A stretch of 64,000 nt of DNA from a bacterium (GCA_018062085.1 JAGOSY010000017.1:1-64000), one strand, 5' to 3'. Positions 1 to 8,824 are shown, counted from the stretch's first letter. Made by a program: numbers and translations. The notes: generated from the letters alone by a model not told the origin.

Positions 1-181
1 GCGGTGCTGGTCCTTTCGTTTTTCGGTTTTGATTTAGTTTCCATGGAAACCATTTTTTTCTGAAAAGTTGGGATCCCCGAAGCTGATAGTCTGAGAATTT
101 ATACTTAGCTAAAGTTATAGGCAGGACAGATCCAAGAATTCAAATTGGTAGTAATGGGCTATGCTAAATGAGAGGTGAGTC

Positions 182-589
182 TTGAGCATGCAACAACCAC
201 CTATCTGTGTTCTCTGCGGCCGGAGCGGTTTCGCTGGTTACTCTGCGAAGCCAGAGCTAGGCTCGCACATATGCAAAGATTGTGTGGAATTGCACAATCA
301 GAAGATGCTCGAAGATGAGTGGTTCAGAGACGAACACGAACTTAAACTGATGATCCTGCAAGTACTTTTCAGCGCTCGACATAGAGATCAAGGTAGAGGC
401 TATCCCGTTGCTATGGTTTCTGATTGCATCGGACTGGAAAGAATTTTCGACACTCGTCCAGCCCGTTCTTGGCTACGTCGCAACAAAGACATCGAAGCAG
501 AGCAGGGAAAATCCTTTATCACAGACCAAGGCGCTGTCTATTTGCTTGAGCAAATCCCTGCGTTAAGGAAGCTCTTTGACGCAGAATGA
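182..589 (+). CDS. Small protein with ClpX-type C4 zinc finger
   Basis: 135-residue protein whose first 40 residues carry two cysteine pairs (CVLC near residue 9 and CKDC near residue 31) about 18 residues apart, with a following VELH. This spacing and context match the N-terminal C4 zinc-binding domain of ClpX (CSFC...CDEC-VDLC). No AAA+ module follows; the remaining ~95 residues are charged and resemble a small helical or winged-helix domain that I cannot name. It could be a substrate adaptor or protein-protein module, but that is inference. The start is either TTG at 182 or ATG at 188; AGAGGTGA at 171-178 suits both. Confidence 0.7.
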   Translation: MSMQQPPICVLCGRSGFAGYSAKPELGSHICKDCVELHNQKMLEDEWFRDEHELKLMILQVLFSARHRDQGRGYPVAMVSDCIGLERIFDTRPARSWLRRNKDIEAEQGKSFITDQGAVYLLEQIPALRKLFDAE

Positions 590-624
590 AATTTTGTAGT
601 CTCTATAGGCGACTTTAAAACTGG

Positions 625-660
625 GCCTTGGGTGGCATGCAAGCAGCGGCTCCCCAAGGC
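625..660 (+). terminator. Stem-loop after the zinc-finger gene
   Basis: GCCTTGGG at 625-632 is exactly complementary to CCCAAGGC at 653-660, giving an 8-bp GC-rich stem with a 20-nt loop 36 bp after the upstream stop codon. There is no immediate T-run, so termination is only a guess from position. Confidence 0.3.
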
Positions 661-766
661 AACTATTCAAATTTTACCCTATTGCAGGTTTTTTTGACTA
701 TAGTTTTCGATTTGTCTTGGTTTAAGATTGCAGGGATGCTTCCGCTTAAACTGTTGAGTCGAAATT

Positions 767-1447
767 TTGAAAGCTGCAAAGTATCCCTACACTCCCTTAA
801 TACTTAATACGCTCGAGTCATCGTTCTCTCAACCGCGCATGGCCCGTTACGTGAACCTGGCTGGGGGAGACAAAGCTTTAGCACTAGAGCTTCATGCTTG
901 GAACGCTGAGCTAGGAGGAAGTTTGCATCTGCCGATGCAACACTTTGAATTGTTGTTGCGAAACTCATTAGATAATCAACTCACAGCTTCTTACGGAGCT
1001 GATTGGTTTGATGTTCTCTATCCGCAGTTTCGACCTGAATTTCAACGCCAGATAGATGCTGCTAAAGACGAACTTGTGAAGCAACGCCGACCGGCTCTCC
1101 CTCCAGCGATAATTTCTCAATTTACCCTTGGCGCCTGGGTTGCTCTATTGGCCCCGTGTTATGACCAATTGCTTTGGAAGTTTTGTCTGTTTAAGGCTTT
1201 CCCTAATCGACCGACTCCATTTTCTCGCAAGATAGCCAAGAGTGCACTTGAGAGAATTAGGTTACTGCGTAACAGAGTTGTTCATCATGAGCCGATTTAT
1301 CATCGTCACCTTGATCGCGATTTGGGTCACATTGTTGAGGTTGCTAGCTGGATTTGTCCATTAACAGCAAGTTGGATTGACTATCATTGTTGTGCGTTTA
1401 AGCGAATCTGGATTGCTATGCCACGTTTGGATTCTGAACCAACCTGA
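767..1447 (+). CDS. Abi-like (AbiD/AbiF-type) HEPN-domain protein
   Basis: 226 residues. The N-terminal part (SQPRMARYVNLAGGD, then WNAELGGSLHLPMQHFE and LLLRNSLDN) follows the layout of the Abi-like family, and near residue 168 lies RNRVVHHEPI, the R-x4-H signature of HEPN ribonuclease domains. Members of this family are linked to abortive phage infection and toxin-type RNA cleavage. The gene stands alone, with no obvious antitoxin or restriction partner. The start is TTG at 767: an in-frame stop lies just upstream at 755-757 and the family-conserved N-terminus begins before the first ATG (839). No clear Shine-Dalgarno is visible. Family assignment is fairly firm; a defence role is inferred. 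Confidence 0.75.
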   Translation: MKAAKYPYTPLILNTLESSFSQPRMARYVNLAGGDKALALELHAWNAELGGSLHLPMQHFELLLRNSLDNQLTASYGADWFDVLYPQFRPEFQRQIDAAKDELVKQRRPALPPAIISQFTLGAWVALLAPCYDQLLWKFCLFKAFPNRPTPFSRKIAKSALERIRLLRNRVVHHEPIYHRHLDRDLGHIVEVASWICPLTASWIDYHCCAFKRIWIAMPRLDSEPT

Positions 1448-1592
1448 TTGAGCGATTTGATTGTGGAAAATATGAACTAAAACTTGGCGGCGCAAAGAGC
1501 CCGACGTCCTAAAAACCGGCAATAAATACGACTATCACTGGCTTCATTGTGGCCATGGCAAGGCGATCGGCCCTCTAGGGCTAGTTCAAATC

Positions 1593-2279
1593 TCACGTTG
1601 GCCACTGAGAATTCTGTAGCACTACTCTGTAGCCATCTGGGTCTTCGAAAGTCTTTCCTTGCACGTCCCAGTATGGGTTGAACGATTGCACTGCTTCATA
1701 TCCGCAGCTCAACATACGCGACACTGCGGCTTCCCACGCCGTTTTTTCAGGCAAATAGAAAACAATAAGATTGTCTTTGCTTGGCGCTTTTCCGGCGCTA
1801 TGACCCAGGCATTTTGTGAATTCAAAATGGTAGGCAGAGTCCGGTGAGCCAATCATAACGCCGTCAAATCCTTGGTGATTTTCAAAGCGGCTCAGCTCTT
1901 GTAGGCCGAGTCCATCAACGTAGAAACGAACAACATCTTCAATATTATCGCTCGGTCTTGCCACGCGAAGTTTTGGGCTAGCTGGTTTGAAGAGATCGTC
2001 TGTCACGGTCAGGGTGAAGAGAACTTCGACTTTCTCCAGAAGGCACTCAGACTGCCTAGCGCGCACCAAGTCGACTCCGAGTGTTTCTTCTACAAGTTCC
2101 CAATGTGCGCGATCTGGCCACTGTGCATAAGCAATCCAAGTACCCTGATCGCTTTCATGCAACCTTGAACCATAGGAGCCGTGTTGGCTGAAAATGGCCT
2201 CAGTGATAATGCGCCAGGTGTCTCTAAATTCAATTTCTTTGCCTGATTTAACTTTCCATTGGTAGACTGCGCAAAACAT
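1593..2279 (-). CDS. ABM-like domain fused to a VOC/glyoxalase domain
   Basis: 228 residues with two recognisable halves. Residues 1-98 (start FCAVYQWKVKSGKEIEF, then YGSRLHES, WIAYAQWPDRAHW) look like an antibiotic-biosynthesis-monooxygenase ferredoxin-like fold. Residues 105-228 (LRVARPSDNIEDVVRFYVD, GLGLQELSRF, FEDPDGYRVVL near the end) are a single vicinal-oxygen-chelate domain of the glyoxalase/bleomycin-resistance type. Substrate unknown. It begins 32 bp after the toxin-like gene on the same strand, so the two are probably co-transcribed. GAGGCAAGG precedes the ATG. Confidence 0.75.
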   Translation of the reverse strand: MFCAVYQWKVKSGKEIEFRDTWRIITEAIFSQHGSYGSRLHESDQGTWIAYAQWPDRAHWELVEETLGVDLVRARQSECLLEKVEVLFTLTVTDDLFKPASPKLRVARPSDNIEDVVRFYVDGLGLQELSRFENHQGFDGVMIGSPDSAYHFEFTKCLGHSAGKAPSKDNLIVFYLPEKTAWEAAVSRMLSCGYEAVQSFNPYWDVQGKTFEDPDGYRVVLQNSQWPT

Positions 2280-2311
2280 CCTTGCCTCGCTAGAAAATAT
2301 ATCGGCTTATT

Positions 2312-3721
2312 CTATAGCGAAAAAATGTTATTGAACACAAGCTCATAGGGCGATGGAGTGTATTCAGCGGAGGCTTCGCTTTTGGCTTTATCGGCAGCCA
2401 TACTAGCCTGATACTGATAGCCTCGTTTAATCAGCTCAGCGTCAGCCGGATTTTGACCGTAGGTAGATTCCCCAGCAAAAGGGTTGAGAATGTCCAGCGG
2501 GCTGCCCCATTCACCGTTTGTCTTACCGTTCAGATTTTTCGCCAAACCGTTGTACCAAATTGATTGGTCATAGCTGAAGCCCATTTCGCTGGCATACACT
2601 CCCCAGGCGACATTGCCCCAAGCTTGAAACTGCCCACCTTTCTGCTTGTCGTCCCAATCTCCCTTGTCTTCAGTTTTTTCTTTGATGAAGGAAAGGGCAT
2701 CAGTGATATTGAAAAATTCGTATGGGTGATTTCTCGCTTCTTCGGTTCTCTCAGCCAGTAATTGCTTCCAGTTGCTTGGCATTTCTTGCACGACGGCGCG
2801 ATGGGGTTCTCTTTCTAGTTTGCATTCGCTGCCGTCAACAATAGTGCGGGAGCCGTCATCGCTCTTGCATGAGCTTGTTATTTTGGAGCCGTCTGGTAAA
2901 AATCTAGTGGCATATTTACAACCATTGTCTTGAGTAGATTTGTCTTTTAACAGTTCATCTCTGACAATTACTTCGCCGTTGCTGTTGGCTTTGACTGCGT
3001 GTGCGTCACCATTGAACGGAATAGAAACATTTGCTTCGCTAAATTTCTGCCAGCCAGTAACTTTCCCGGCGTCGTCGAAAGTGGCAGCAAATCTGCTATT
3101 GTCTGGCGCTGTGAACTCAACTAGGTCGTCGCCGTTATACTTTAGTGATTGCAACGTTTCGCCAGTGGCGTTCATAACCACCATGGTTTTAGTGGTGCCT
3201 TCGAAAGTAGTTAGTGTTGACGAGGCGGCCGTTGTGAATTTGCCCAGGTCAGTGCCGGTATCATAAGAAGTAAGCTCAGAGCCATCTGGACGAATTATTC
3301 GTTGCACATAGTCTTTACCTTGTGATGGGTCATTTTCATCTTTTGGCATTTGATATGTAATGGAGATATGGCCTTTTTCGTCAACCTCAAAGTTGGCAAG
3401 CTCTTCGCCGGCTTGGTTTATTATGTTGCTGCGGTACCACTTTCCATCGACTCTTTTTTCGATTTGGTCATCATTGCGATCGTTGAACTTGGCTGGCTGG
3501 CAGTTGGCGTCGAGGGTCAAGCGATCTGCAGGTTTCAATTGCTCGGTTGCTTTGAGTCTTAGGCTATCTAGGGTAGCCAGGCTTGGCAAGGTGGGTTTGA
3601 AGAAAATTCCAGTTGACTGCCAGTCTTTCCAGACATCAACCATGAGGTGCTGGTGGGTAGCTCCAAGCAGCTCTACCGCAGGGGAAGGTTTGTGGGCTAG
3701 TGTGTCTCCGCTCTGCAGCAT
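2312..3721 (-). CDS. Probable polymorphic toxin, type-44-like C-terminal domain
   Basis: 469 residues. The N-terminal two thirds are a hydrophilic beta-rich region with repeated G-x-x-L/I and DGS motifs (IRPDGSELTSY, FLPDGSKITSSC), typical of secreted effector stalks. The C-terminal ~130 residues contain KGDWDDKQKGGQFQAWGN, a short helix, and then STYGQNPADAELIKRGYQY. This matches my memory of bacterial toxin 44 domains (GPWDYK...GN..YG...DDP.D...I..GY), a putative nuclease. No signal peptide. No recognisable immunity gene is adjacent; the next gene is the ABM-VOC fusion. AAAGGA sits 6 nt before ATG. Domain call is moderate; export and toxicity are inferred. Confidence 0.55.
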   Translation of the reverse strand: MLQSGDTLAHKPSPAVELLGATHQHLMVDVWKDWQSTGIFFKPTLPSLATLDSLRLKATEQLKPADRLTLDANCQPAKFNDRNDDQIEKRVDGKWYRSNIINQAGEELANFEVDEKGHISITYQMPKDENDPSQGKDYVQRIIRPDGSELTSYDTGTDLGKFTTAASSTLTTFEGTTKTMVVMNATGETLQSLKYNGDDLVEFTAPDNSRFAATFDDAGKVTGWQKFSEANVSIPFNGDAHAVKANSNGEVIVRDELLKDKSTQDNGCKYATRFLPDGSKITSSCKSDDGSRTIVDGSECKLEREPHRAVVQEMPSNWKQLLAERTEEARNHPYEFFNITDALSFIKEKTEDKGDWDDKQKGGQFQAWGNVAWGVYASEMGFSYDQSIWYNGLAKNLNGKTNGEWGSPLDILNPFAGESTYGQNPADAELIKRGYQYQASMAADKAKSEASAEYTPSPYELVFNNIFSL

Positions 3722-3931
3722 AGTTTATCCTTTGTAAGGTGCTGATTTTGTTAGCGACACTCCATTTGTAACTGCGCTATCTAACAGTGACGTAACAGTA
3801 ATTGGCCACTGAACTGTATTGATGTTTTCGAGAAAATGCAGATAAAAGAGCCATTTTCAGAACTTGACTTGGCCGATTGACCCCAAGCCGTTAACCATCC
3901 AGTTATGCGTGCCTTTTGCGCGGTGCAACGA

Positions 3932-3937
3932 TATACT
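3932..3937 (+). promoter_or_regulatory. Putative -10 box of first LRR-kinase gene
   Basis: TATACT inside GCAACGATATACT. The same 13-nt string recurs before the second kinase gene (6261-6273), and TTAACC also recurs about 40 bp upstream of it in both copies, so the promoter was duplicated with the gene. No convincing -35 box is visible. Confidence 0.4.
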
Positions 3938-3992
3938 GATGCGAGCCCAAAACAAGGCTAAAACAAGGCCGAAAATTCTCCAGAACTGAGGG

Positions 3993-4016
3993 ATGTCAGA
4001 AGTAAACCCATGGTAA
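3993..4016 (+). other. Possible 7-codon uORF overlapping kinase start
   Basis: ATG at 3993 reads MSEVNPW and its TAA overlaps the kinase start in ATGGTAA. GAGGG directly abuts this ATG, too close for good initiation. The equivalent upstream of the paralogue reads MSEVNLW with the same stop overlap. Translation is unproven; it may simply be a duplicated leader. Confidence 0.25.
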
Positions 4017-6172
4017 GACCAGCTGGTGCTGACTTTGCTCCCGGTGATATCGTCGGTAATACCTACGAGGTTATCGATTACATTGGTCGTGGCGCCATGG
4101 GCTACGTCTATCACGTGCGCCACACTGGTCTTCCTAAAGAGTATGCCCTCAAGACTTTAAGCCCCGATCAAATTACTGAAACAGCCTGGTTGCGCTTTCA
4201 GATAGAAGCGCAGTCAATTGCCAAAATGTTTCATCCTAATATCATTACTATTCATAATTTCGCTGTGCACAAGGCACCAGGTCGAGTTGAACAGCCTTTC
4301 TATGTGATGGATCTTTTGGCTGGTACGAGCTTGATGGAAGAGCTGCGAGACAATGACTCTCTTCCCTTAGAAAGAGCGCTATCAGTGTTTACGCAAGCTG
4401 CCAGTGGCATTGGTTATGCGCATAGTAAAGGAATTGTTCATCGCGACATCAAGCCTGGCAATGTTATGTTGCTCAAACAGCCTGATGCCAGTGGCGCTAC
4501 GGTCAAAATAGTTGATTTTGGTATTGCCAAGTTGACTGCCGACAGCGACATAGCCCAGCAGCATCTAACCAGCGCTGGAGAGGTTTGTGGCAGTCCGCTT
4601 TATATGAGCCCAGAGCAAGGGTTGGGGCAGGCTGTCGATGCGCGAAGCGATGTCTATTCGCTTGGTGTTAGCTTTTTCGAAGCCCTGACTGGAGATCTAC
4701 CCTTCAAGGCCAATTCAGCAGTGGATATCATGCTTTTACACCAGAGTGCGCCGGTGCCTAAGCTAAATTCTATTGCTGATGGCGTTGAGTTTCCTGCTGT
4801 TGTGCAGCAAGTTATTGAAGGCATGATGGCGAAAGATCCTAACTCGCGCTATCAGAATATGCAAGAAGTGGTAGCCGATCTTGTGGCTATTCAGTTAGGC
4901 AGCCCACTGCCTTCTTCATCATCTTCTTCTTTGGCCAGTGGTGTTGAGCATGAAGCTGAGGCCCTGGCCGGCGATGCTGATAGCGATTCTCAGCCGGTTC
5001 TAGAGGAGAGTGGACCTGTCTTGCCAGTGGTGTCAACTCGACCGTCGCGGCTCATGGCTCAGATGGCATTTTTGGCGCTCTCAGTGGCTGCTGCAGTTAT
5101 CTCGGCTTTAGCTTTTCTGGCTATCAAATCGGCCGGCAATCAATCTTCTTCTCCTTCTCCTTCTCCTTCCCCTTCTTCTGCTTTAGCCCCGAAGTTGCCT
5201 TCACGCGCTCAGTCTCAAGCTGTTGCCAGTGTCGGTTCGAAGGCGCCTAATGCTAGCTCAAGCTCTAATTCAGAGGCTGAAAAAGATGAGCCTAAGATTG
5301 ATCCAGAAGAAGATAAAGAGCCCGGTGAGTCACTGAAGGAAACTACTCCCTTTGCCACTGTGCGCCAGGTGAAAGGTCGCAAAATTGTTACCTTCGATTT
5401 CCCTAACGATGCGCTGATCGGCATGATTTATTCTTGGAACCAGGACACCGGCACAGAGCAAATAGTCAAGGCTAAAGGTCGCCTGAAGTACGATAAGGGC
5501 GAGTGGCTCTGTTTCATTCCCTCGCGCATTATTGCTAAGTATCCACATTATCTTAAGCGCTTTAGCCCAGGCGTGCTAACTGGTATTCGTCTGAATGAAA
5601 ACTCAGATAGTGACCAGATATTGGATTTTTGTACGATTATTCCAGGCATAGAGTACTTGGAGCTTCATCGCACCAAAAACCTTACCAATAAATGTATTGC
5701 TTCACTCAACAAGTTTACTGAGCTAGAAGAATTTGATGGCTATCATAGCACTATAGGCGGTATCGCTTTATCGCGTGCTGAATGCTGGGCTAAAATCAGA
5801 GAATTCCGCTACAGTCATTGCCCTAATGTTTCGCCTCTGCTAGCAAAGCTCAAGTCTAGCGAAAAATTGACATTGTTAGATGTGCATGAGAGCAATCTGA
5901 CCTACCAAGACTACAAAGCAATTTCGGAGCTTACTAATTTGCGTGAATTGAAATTTGAGAGCGACCGCATGACATTGAACGAACTTAAGCTGCTCGCAAA
6001 TTTGCCCAACCTTGAAACTATTGAGCTCTATGATTGTGGTTTGGTAGAAGGAGCTATTCCGATTTTGCGTCAGTTTAAGGCTCTCAAAGTGCTGCGGATG
6101 GAGACAGAGAAAACTACTGTGAAGCTTCGCGATAAATTTAAGGCCGGACTGCCTGGAGTGAAAATAGAGTAG
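4010..6172 (+). CDS. Membrane Ser/Thr protein kinase with LRR-like tail
   Basis: 720 residues. A Hanks-type kinase domain covers about residues 18-285: glycine loop GRGAMGYVY, ALKTL lysine, HRDIKPGN catalytic loop, DFGIAKL and the YMSPEQ equivalent of APE, all intact. A Ser-rich linker is followed by one hydrophobic segment (about 350-372), then an SPSPSPSPS proline-serine stretch and an acidic EEDKEP spacer. Residues ~455-720 contain spaced leucine repeats (TNLRELKF, LPNLETIEL, KALKVLRM) resembling leucine-rich repeats. The topology suggests a cytoplasmic kinase with an external sensor. A tandem paralogue follows 152 bp downstream. ATG 4010 is the first good start before the kinase fold. Confidence 0.9.
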   Translation: MVRPAGADFAPGDIVGNTYEVIDYIGRGAMGYVYHVRHTGLPKEYALKTLSPDQITETAWLRFQIEAQSIAKMFHPNIITIHNFAVHKAPGRVEQPFYVMDLLAGTSLMEELRDNDSLPLERALSVFTQAASGIGYAHSKGIVHRDIKPGNVMLLKQPDASGATVKIVDFGIAKLTADSDIAQQHLTSAGEVCGSPLYMSPEQGLGQAVDARSDVYSLGVSFFEALTGDLPFKANSAVDIMLLHQSAPVPKLNSIADGVEFPAVVQQVIEGMMAKDPNSRYQNMQEVVADLVAIQLGSPLPSSSSSSLASGVEHEAEALAGDADSDSQPVLEESGPVLPVVSTRPSRLMAQMAFLALSVAAAVISALAFLAIKSAGNQSSSPSPSPSPSSALAPKLPSRAQSQAVASVGSKAPNASSSSNSEAEKDEPKIDPEEDKEPGESLKETTPFATVRQVKGRKIVTFDFPNDALIGMIYSWNQDTGTEQIVKAKGRLKYDKGEWLCFIPSRIIAKYPHYLKRFSPGVLTGIRLNENSDSDQILDFCTIIPGIEYLELHRTKNLTNKCIASLNKFTELEEFDGYHSTIGGIALSRAECWAKIREFRYSHCPNVSPLLAKLKSSEKLTLLDVHESNLTYQDYKAISELTNLRELKFESDRMTLNELKLLANLPNLETIELYDCGLVEGAIPILRQFKALKVLRMETEKTTVKLRDKFKAGLPGVKIE

Positions 6173-6267
6173 GCTGCGCTAGAAGCGTCCCCCGCTGGTT
6201 AAGGCTTTAATGAGGTTCTTTATTCCTTAACCGTCTAGTTATTTGTCCCTAGGCTCTTGCGCAACGA

Positions 6268-6273
6268 TATACT
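6268..6273 (+). promoter_or_regulatory. Putative -10 box of second LRR-kinase gene
   Basis: TATACT within GCAACGATATACT, identical in sequence and in relative placement to the element before the upstream paralogue. Confidence 0.4.
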
Positions 6274-6307
6274 AAATCTAGACTAGAGAATTCGTTTGAC
6301 CTGAGGG

Positions 6308-6331
6308 ATGTCAGAAGTAAATCTATGGTAA
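6308..6331 (+). other. Possible 7-codon uORF overlapping kinase start
   Basis: Reads MSEVNLW with a TAA that overlaps the kinase ATG by 4 nt after ATG (ATGGTAA), exactly as before the first kinase copy. The start-to-start distance is 17 nt in both copies. Conservation of the stop overlap is the only evidence for function. Confidence 0.25.
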
Positions 6332-8724
6332 ATCCGGTTGGTGCTGATTTTGCTCCAGGTGATGTCGTTGGTAATACCTACGAGGTCATCGATTACATTG
6401 GTCGCGGCGCCATGGGCTTCGTCTATCATGTGCGCCACACTGGCCTGCCTAAAGAGTATGCCCTCAAGACTCTGAGCACCGATCAAATTACTGAAACAGC
6501 ATGGTTGCGTTTTCAGATTGAAGCGCAGTCAATTGCTAAAATGTTTCACCCTAATATCATTACCATTCACAATTTCGCTGTGCACAAGGTGCCTGGTCGA
6601 GTTGAGCAGCCTTTTTATGTGATGGATCTTTTAGCCGGCAAGAGCTTGATGGAAGAGCTTCGAGACAATGACACGCTTCCTCTGGCGAGAGCTCTGTCGG
6701 TGTTTGCACAGGCCGCTGGTGGCATTGGTTACGCGCACAGTAAGGGAATCATTCACCGCGATATCAAACCGGGCAATGTTATGCTGCTCAATCAGCCTGA
6801 CGCCGGCGGCGCTACAGTTAAAATAGTTGATTTTGGCATTGCCAAGTTGACTGCTGATAGCGAGATTTCGCAGCAGCATTTAACTAGTGCTGGAGAGGTT
6901 TTCGGTAGCCCATTTTACATGAGCCCAGAACAGGGCCTTGGGCAAACAGTCGATGCACGAAGCGATGTTTACTCACTTGGTGTGACTTTCTTTGAAGCGC
7001 TCACAGGGGATGTGCCTTTCAAAGCTAATTCAGCTGTCGATATTATGCTTTTGCATCAGAGTGCACCGATACCACAGCTAATTAGTGTCGGGGATTGTTG
7101 TGAGTTTCCACAAGCTGTGCAGTACTCTTTGCAGTGCGTTGTAGAGCGCATGATGGCGAAAGAGCCGAGTCAGCGCTATCAGAATATGCAAGAAGTGGTG
7201 GCAGACCTTACGGCCATTCACTTCGGCAATCCACTTCCTTCTTTGGCGAGTGGCGTTGCTCACGGGCGCGACCTCGGTCTAGGTCGCAGGACAATGCAAA
7301 GTCAGGCTCAAGATCTTGAATCAGATTTAGATCAAGAGTTAGACCACGATTTTGACGGCGAACAGTCGTTAGCTGGCAAAGTATGGGTAGCTGGGGCTGA
7401 TGACTCTGATTCCGACGCCGATTCTGAATCTGATTCAGGCGTTGACTTTGATGCTGCTGCGGGTTTAGCTGAAGGAGCTGATACTGGTTCACAAATAGTC
7501 CTAAACGAGAGTGGTCGCGCCTTGACCATGGTGTCTACTAGCGCGCCGCGACCTAAGGCACAGGCTATATTCTTGGCAGTTTCGGTTGCTGCTGCTCTTA
7601 GTTCAGCTGCCGCTTATATTGCTGTAAAGTCAGCTGGTAATCAAGCTTCTCTTGAGCACCAGACTGCACTAGCAGCAGTAAAAGGATCTGCAAGTAAGCC
7701 TGGTTCTTTGCCGGCGAATTCGGTAGATGGGGAAGGTACTAAAAATGGTAGCGTGTCTTCTTCTAGTTCTACTACTGGGACTGTAGCCAATGCAGGTGCT
7801 GATGCTGGTAGGCACTCTAGGCGACATCACGATAAAGAAAAGCCAAAGTTAGACCCTGAGGAAGATAAAGAGCCTACTGATTCTCTCAAATCAACCAAAC
7901 CGTTTGCCGTTCTGCGCCAGGTCAAGAATGGCTGGATGGCTGATTTCGACTTTCCTACTGATGTTCTCATTGGCAAAATTCACTCTTACAACTGGACAAC
8001 CAAAAAAGACAAGACTGTGAAGGCTAAGGGGCAGCTTCATTATGGCCCTACTGATTGGCTCTGTTTCCAGCCGTCGCGCCTTATTGGTAAGTACCCGCAA
8101 TACCTCAAGCGCTTTCACAAGGGTGATATTTCTGCTGTGCAGTTGCTGGAACATTCGAGTAGTGATGCAATTTTAGAGGCATGTGCTGCTATTCCTGGAA
8201 TAGACGAAGTGAAAATTCACCACGCTGATAATTTGACCAGTAAGAGTATTGCTTCGCTCAACAAGTTTACTGGGTTGAAAAAATTTGACGGTTCTCATGG
8301 TGCCTTAGATGGTATCGCCTTAGCCCGAGCGACTTGTTGGGACAAGCTTGAAGAATTCAGGTGCAGTCATGCTCGCAATATTACTCCGATGTTGCTCAAG
8401 TTAAGGGCCAGCAAAAATTTGCGATATTTAGATGTGCATGAGAGCAATCTGACATACCAAGATTACAAAGCAATTTCAGAGATTACCAATTTGCGCGAAT
8501 TGAAATTTGAGGAGGAGCTTGTGACGCTGAACGAGCTGAAGTTGCTCGCTAATTTGCCTAACCTTGAGACTATTGAATTGCGTGACTGCGGCCTTGTGGA
8601 GGAGGCTATCCCGATTATGCGTAAGTTTAAGACGCTTAAAAAATTGAAGATGGGAACACCCAAGACCTTGGCCAAGCTTCGAGAAGACTTTAGAAAAGGC
8701 CTACCCGGCGTTGAAGTTGAATAG
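6325..8724 (+). CDS. Membrane Ser/Thr protein kinase with LRR-like tail (paralogue)
   Basis: 799 residues, a tandem duplicate of the preceding kinase. The kinase domain (about 18-295) is nearly identical, including HRDIKPGN and DFGIAKL. It differs by a longer linker containing two very acidic stretches (DLESDLDQELDHDFDGE and DSDSDADSESDSG), a transmembrane segment near 412-434, a Ser/Gly/His spacer (RHSRRHHDKEK), and a diverged leucine-repeat tail from about 565. The strong conservation of the catalytic part and divergence of linker and tail suggest the copies sense different inputs and share targets. Confidence 0.9.
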   Translation: MVNPVGADFAPGDVVGNTYEVIDYIGRGAMGFVYHVRHTGLPKEYALKTLSTDQITETAWLRFQIEAQSIAKMFHPNIITIHNFAVHKVPGRVEQPFYVMDLLAGKSLMEELRDNDTLPLARALSVFAQAAGGIGYAHSKGIIHRDIKPGNVMLLNQPDAGGATVKIVDFGIAKLTADSEISQQHLTSAGEVFGSPFYMSPEQGLGQTVDARSDVYSLGVTFFEALTGDVPFKANSAVDIMLLHQSAPIPQLISVGDCCEFPQAVQYSLQCVVERMMAKEPSQRYQNMQEVVADLTAIHFGNPLPSLASGVAHGRDLGLGRRTMQSQAQDLESDLDQELDHDFDGEQSLAGKVWVAGADDSDSDADSESDSGVDFDAAAGLAEGADTGSQIVLNESGRALTMVSTSAPRPKAQAIFLAVSVAAALSSAAAYIAVKSAGNQASLEHQTALAAVKGSASKPGSLPANSVDGEGTKNGSVSSSSSTTGTVANAGADAGRHSRRHHDKEKPKLDPEEDKEPTDSLKSTKPFAVLRQVKNGWMADFDFPTDVLIGKIHSYNWTTKKDKTVKAKGQLHYGPTDWLCFQPSRLIGKYPQYLKRFHKGDISAVQLLEHSSSDAILEACAAIPGIDEVKIHHADNLTSKSIASLNKFTGLKKFDGSHGALDGIALARATCWDKLEEFRCSHARNITPMLLKLRASKNLRYLDVHESNLTYQDYKAISEITNLRELKFEEELVTLNELKLLANLPNLETIELRDCGLVEEAIPIMRKFKTLKKLKMGTPKTLAKLREDFRKGLPGVEVE

Positions 8725-8771
8725 ATTTAAAATTAGTCTTTGTAGTACTATCTCAAGAAGTAGTAAAAATC

Positions 8772-8817
8772 AAAAAAAATGGCGCAGTAGGAGGAGTGAC
8801 CTCTTACTGCGCCATTT
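8772..8817 (-). terminator. Strong intrinsic terminator for the S41 peptidase gene
   Basis: AAATGGCGCAGTA at 8777-8789 pairs perfectly with TACTGCGCCATTT at 8805-8817. With GGAGG/CCTCT the stem extends to about 18 bp around a 5-nt loop. On the minus strand it is followed by seven T, so it terminates the minus-strand gene; it may also stop read-through from the plus-strand kinase. Confidence 0.85.
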
Positions 8818-8824
8818 GGCGTTG

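Noticed and set aside
37..59. Palindrome GTTTCCATGGAAAC followed by a T-run
   Set aside because: The palindrome has no loop and the upstream gene is outside the window, so calling a terminator is unsupported.
3857..4123. 88-residue minus-strand frame repeated as a similar frame at 6283-6486
   Set aside because: The apparent conservation comes only from the duplicated kinase 5' ends on the opposite strand.
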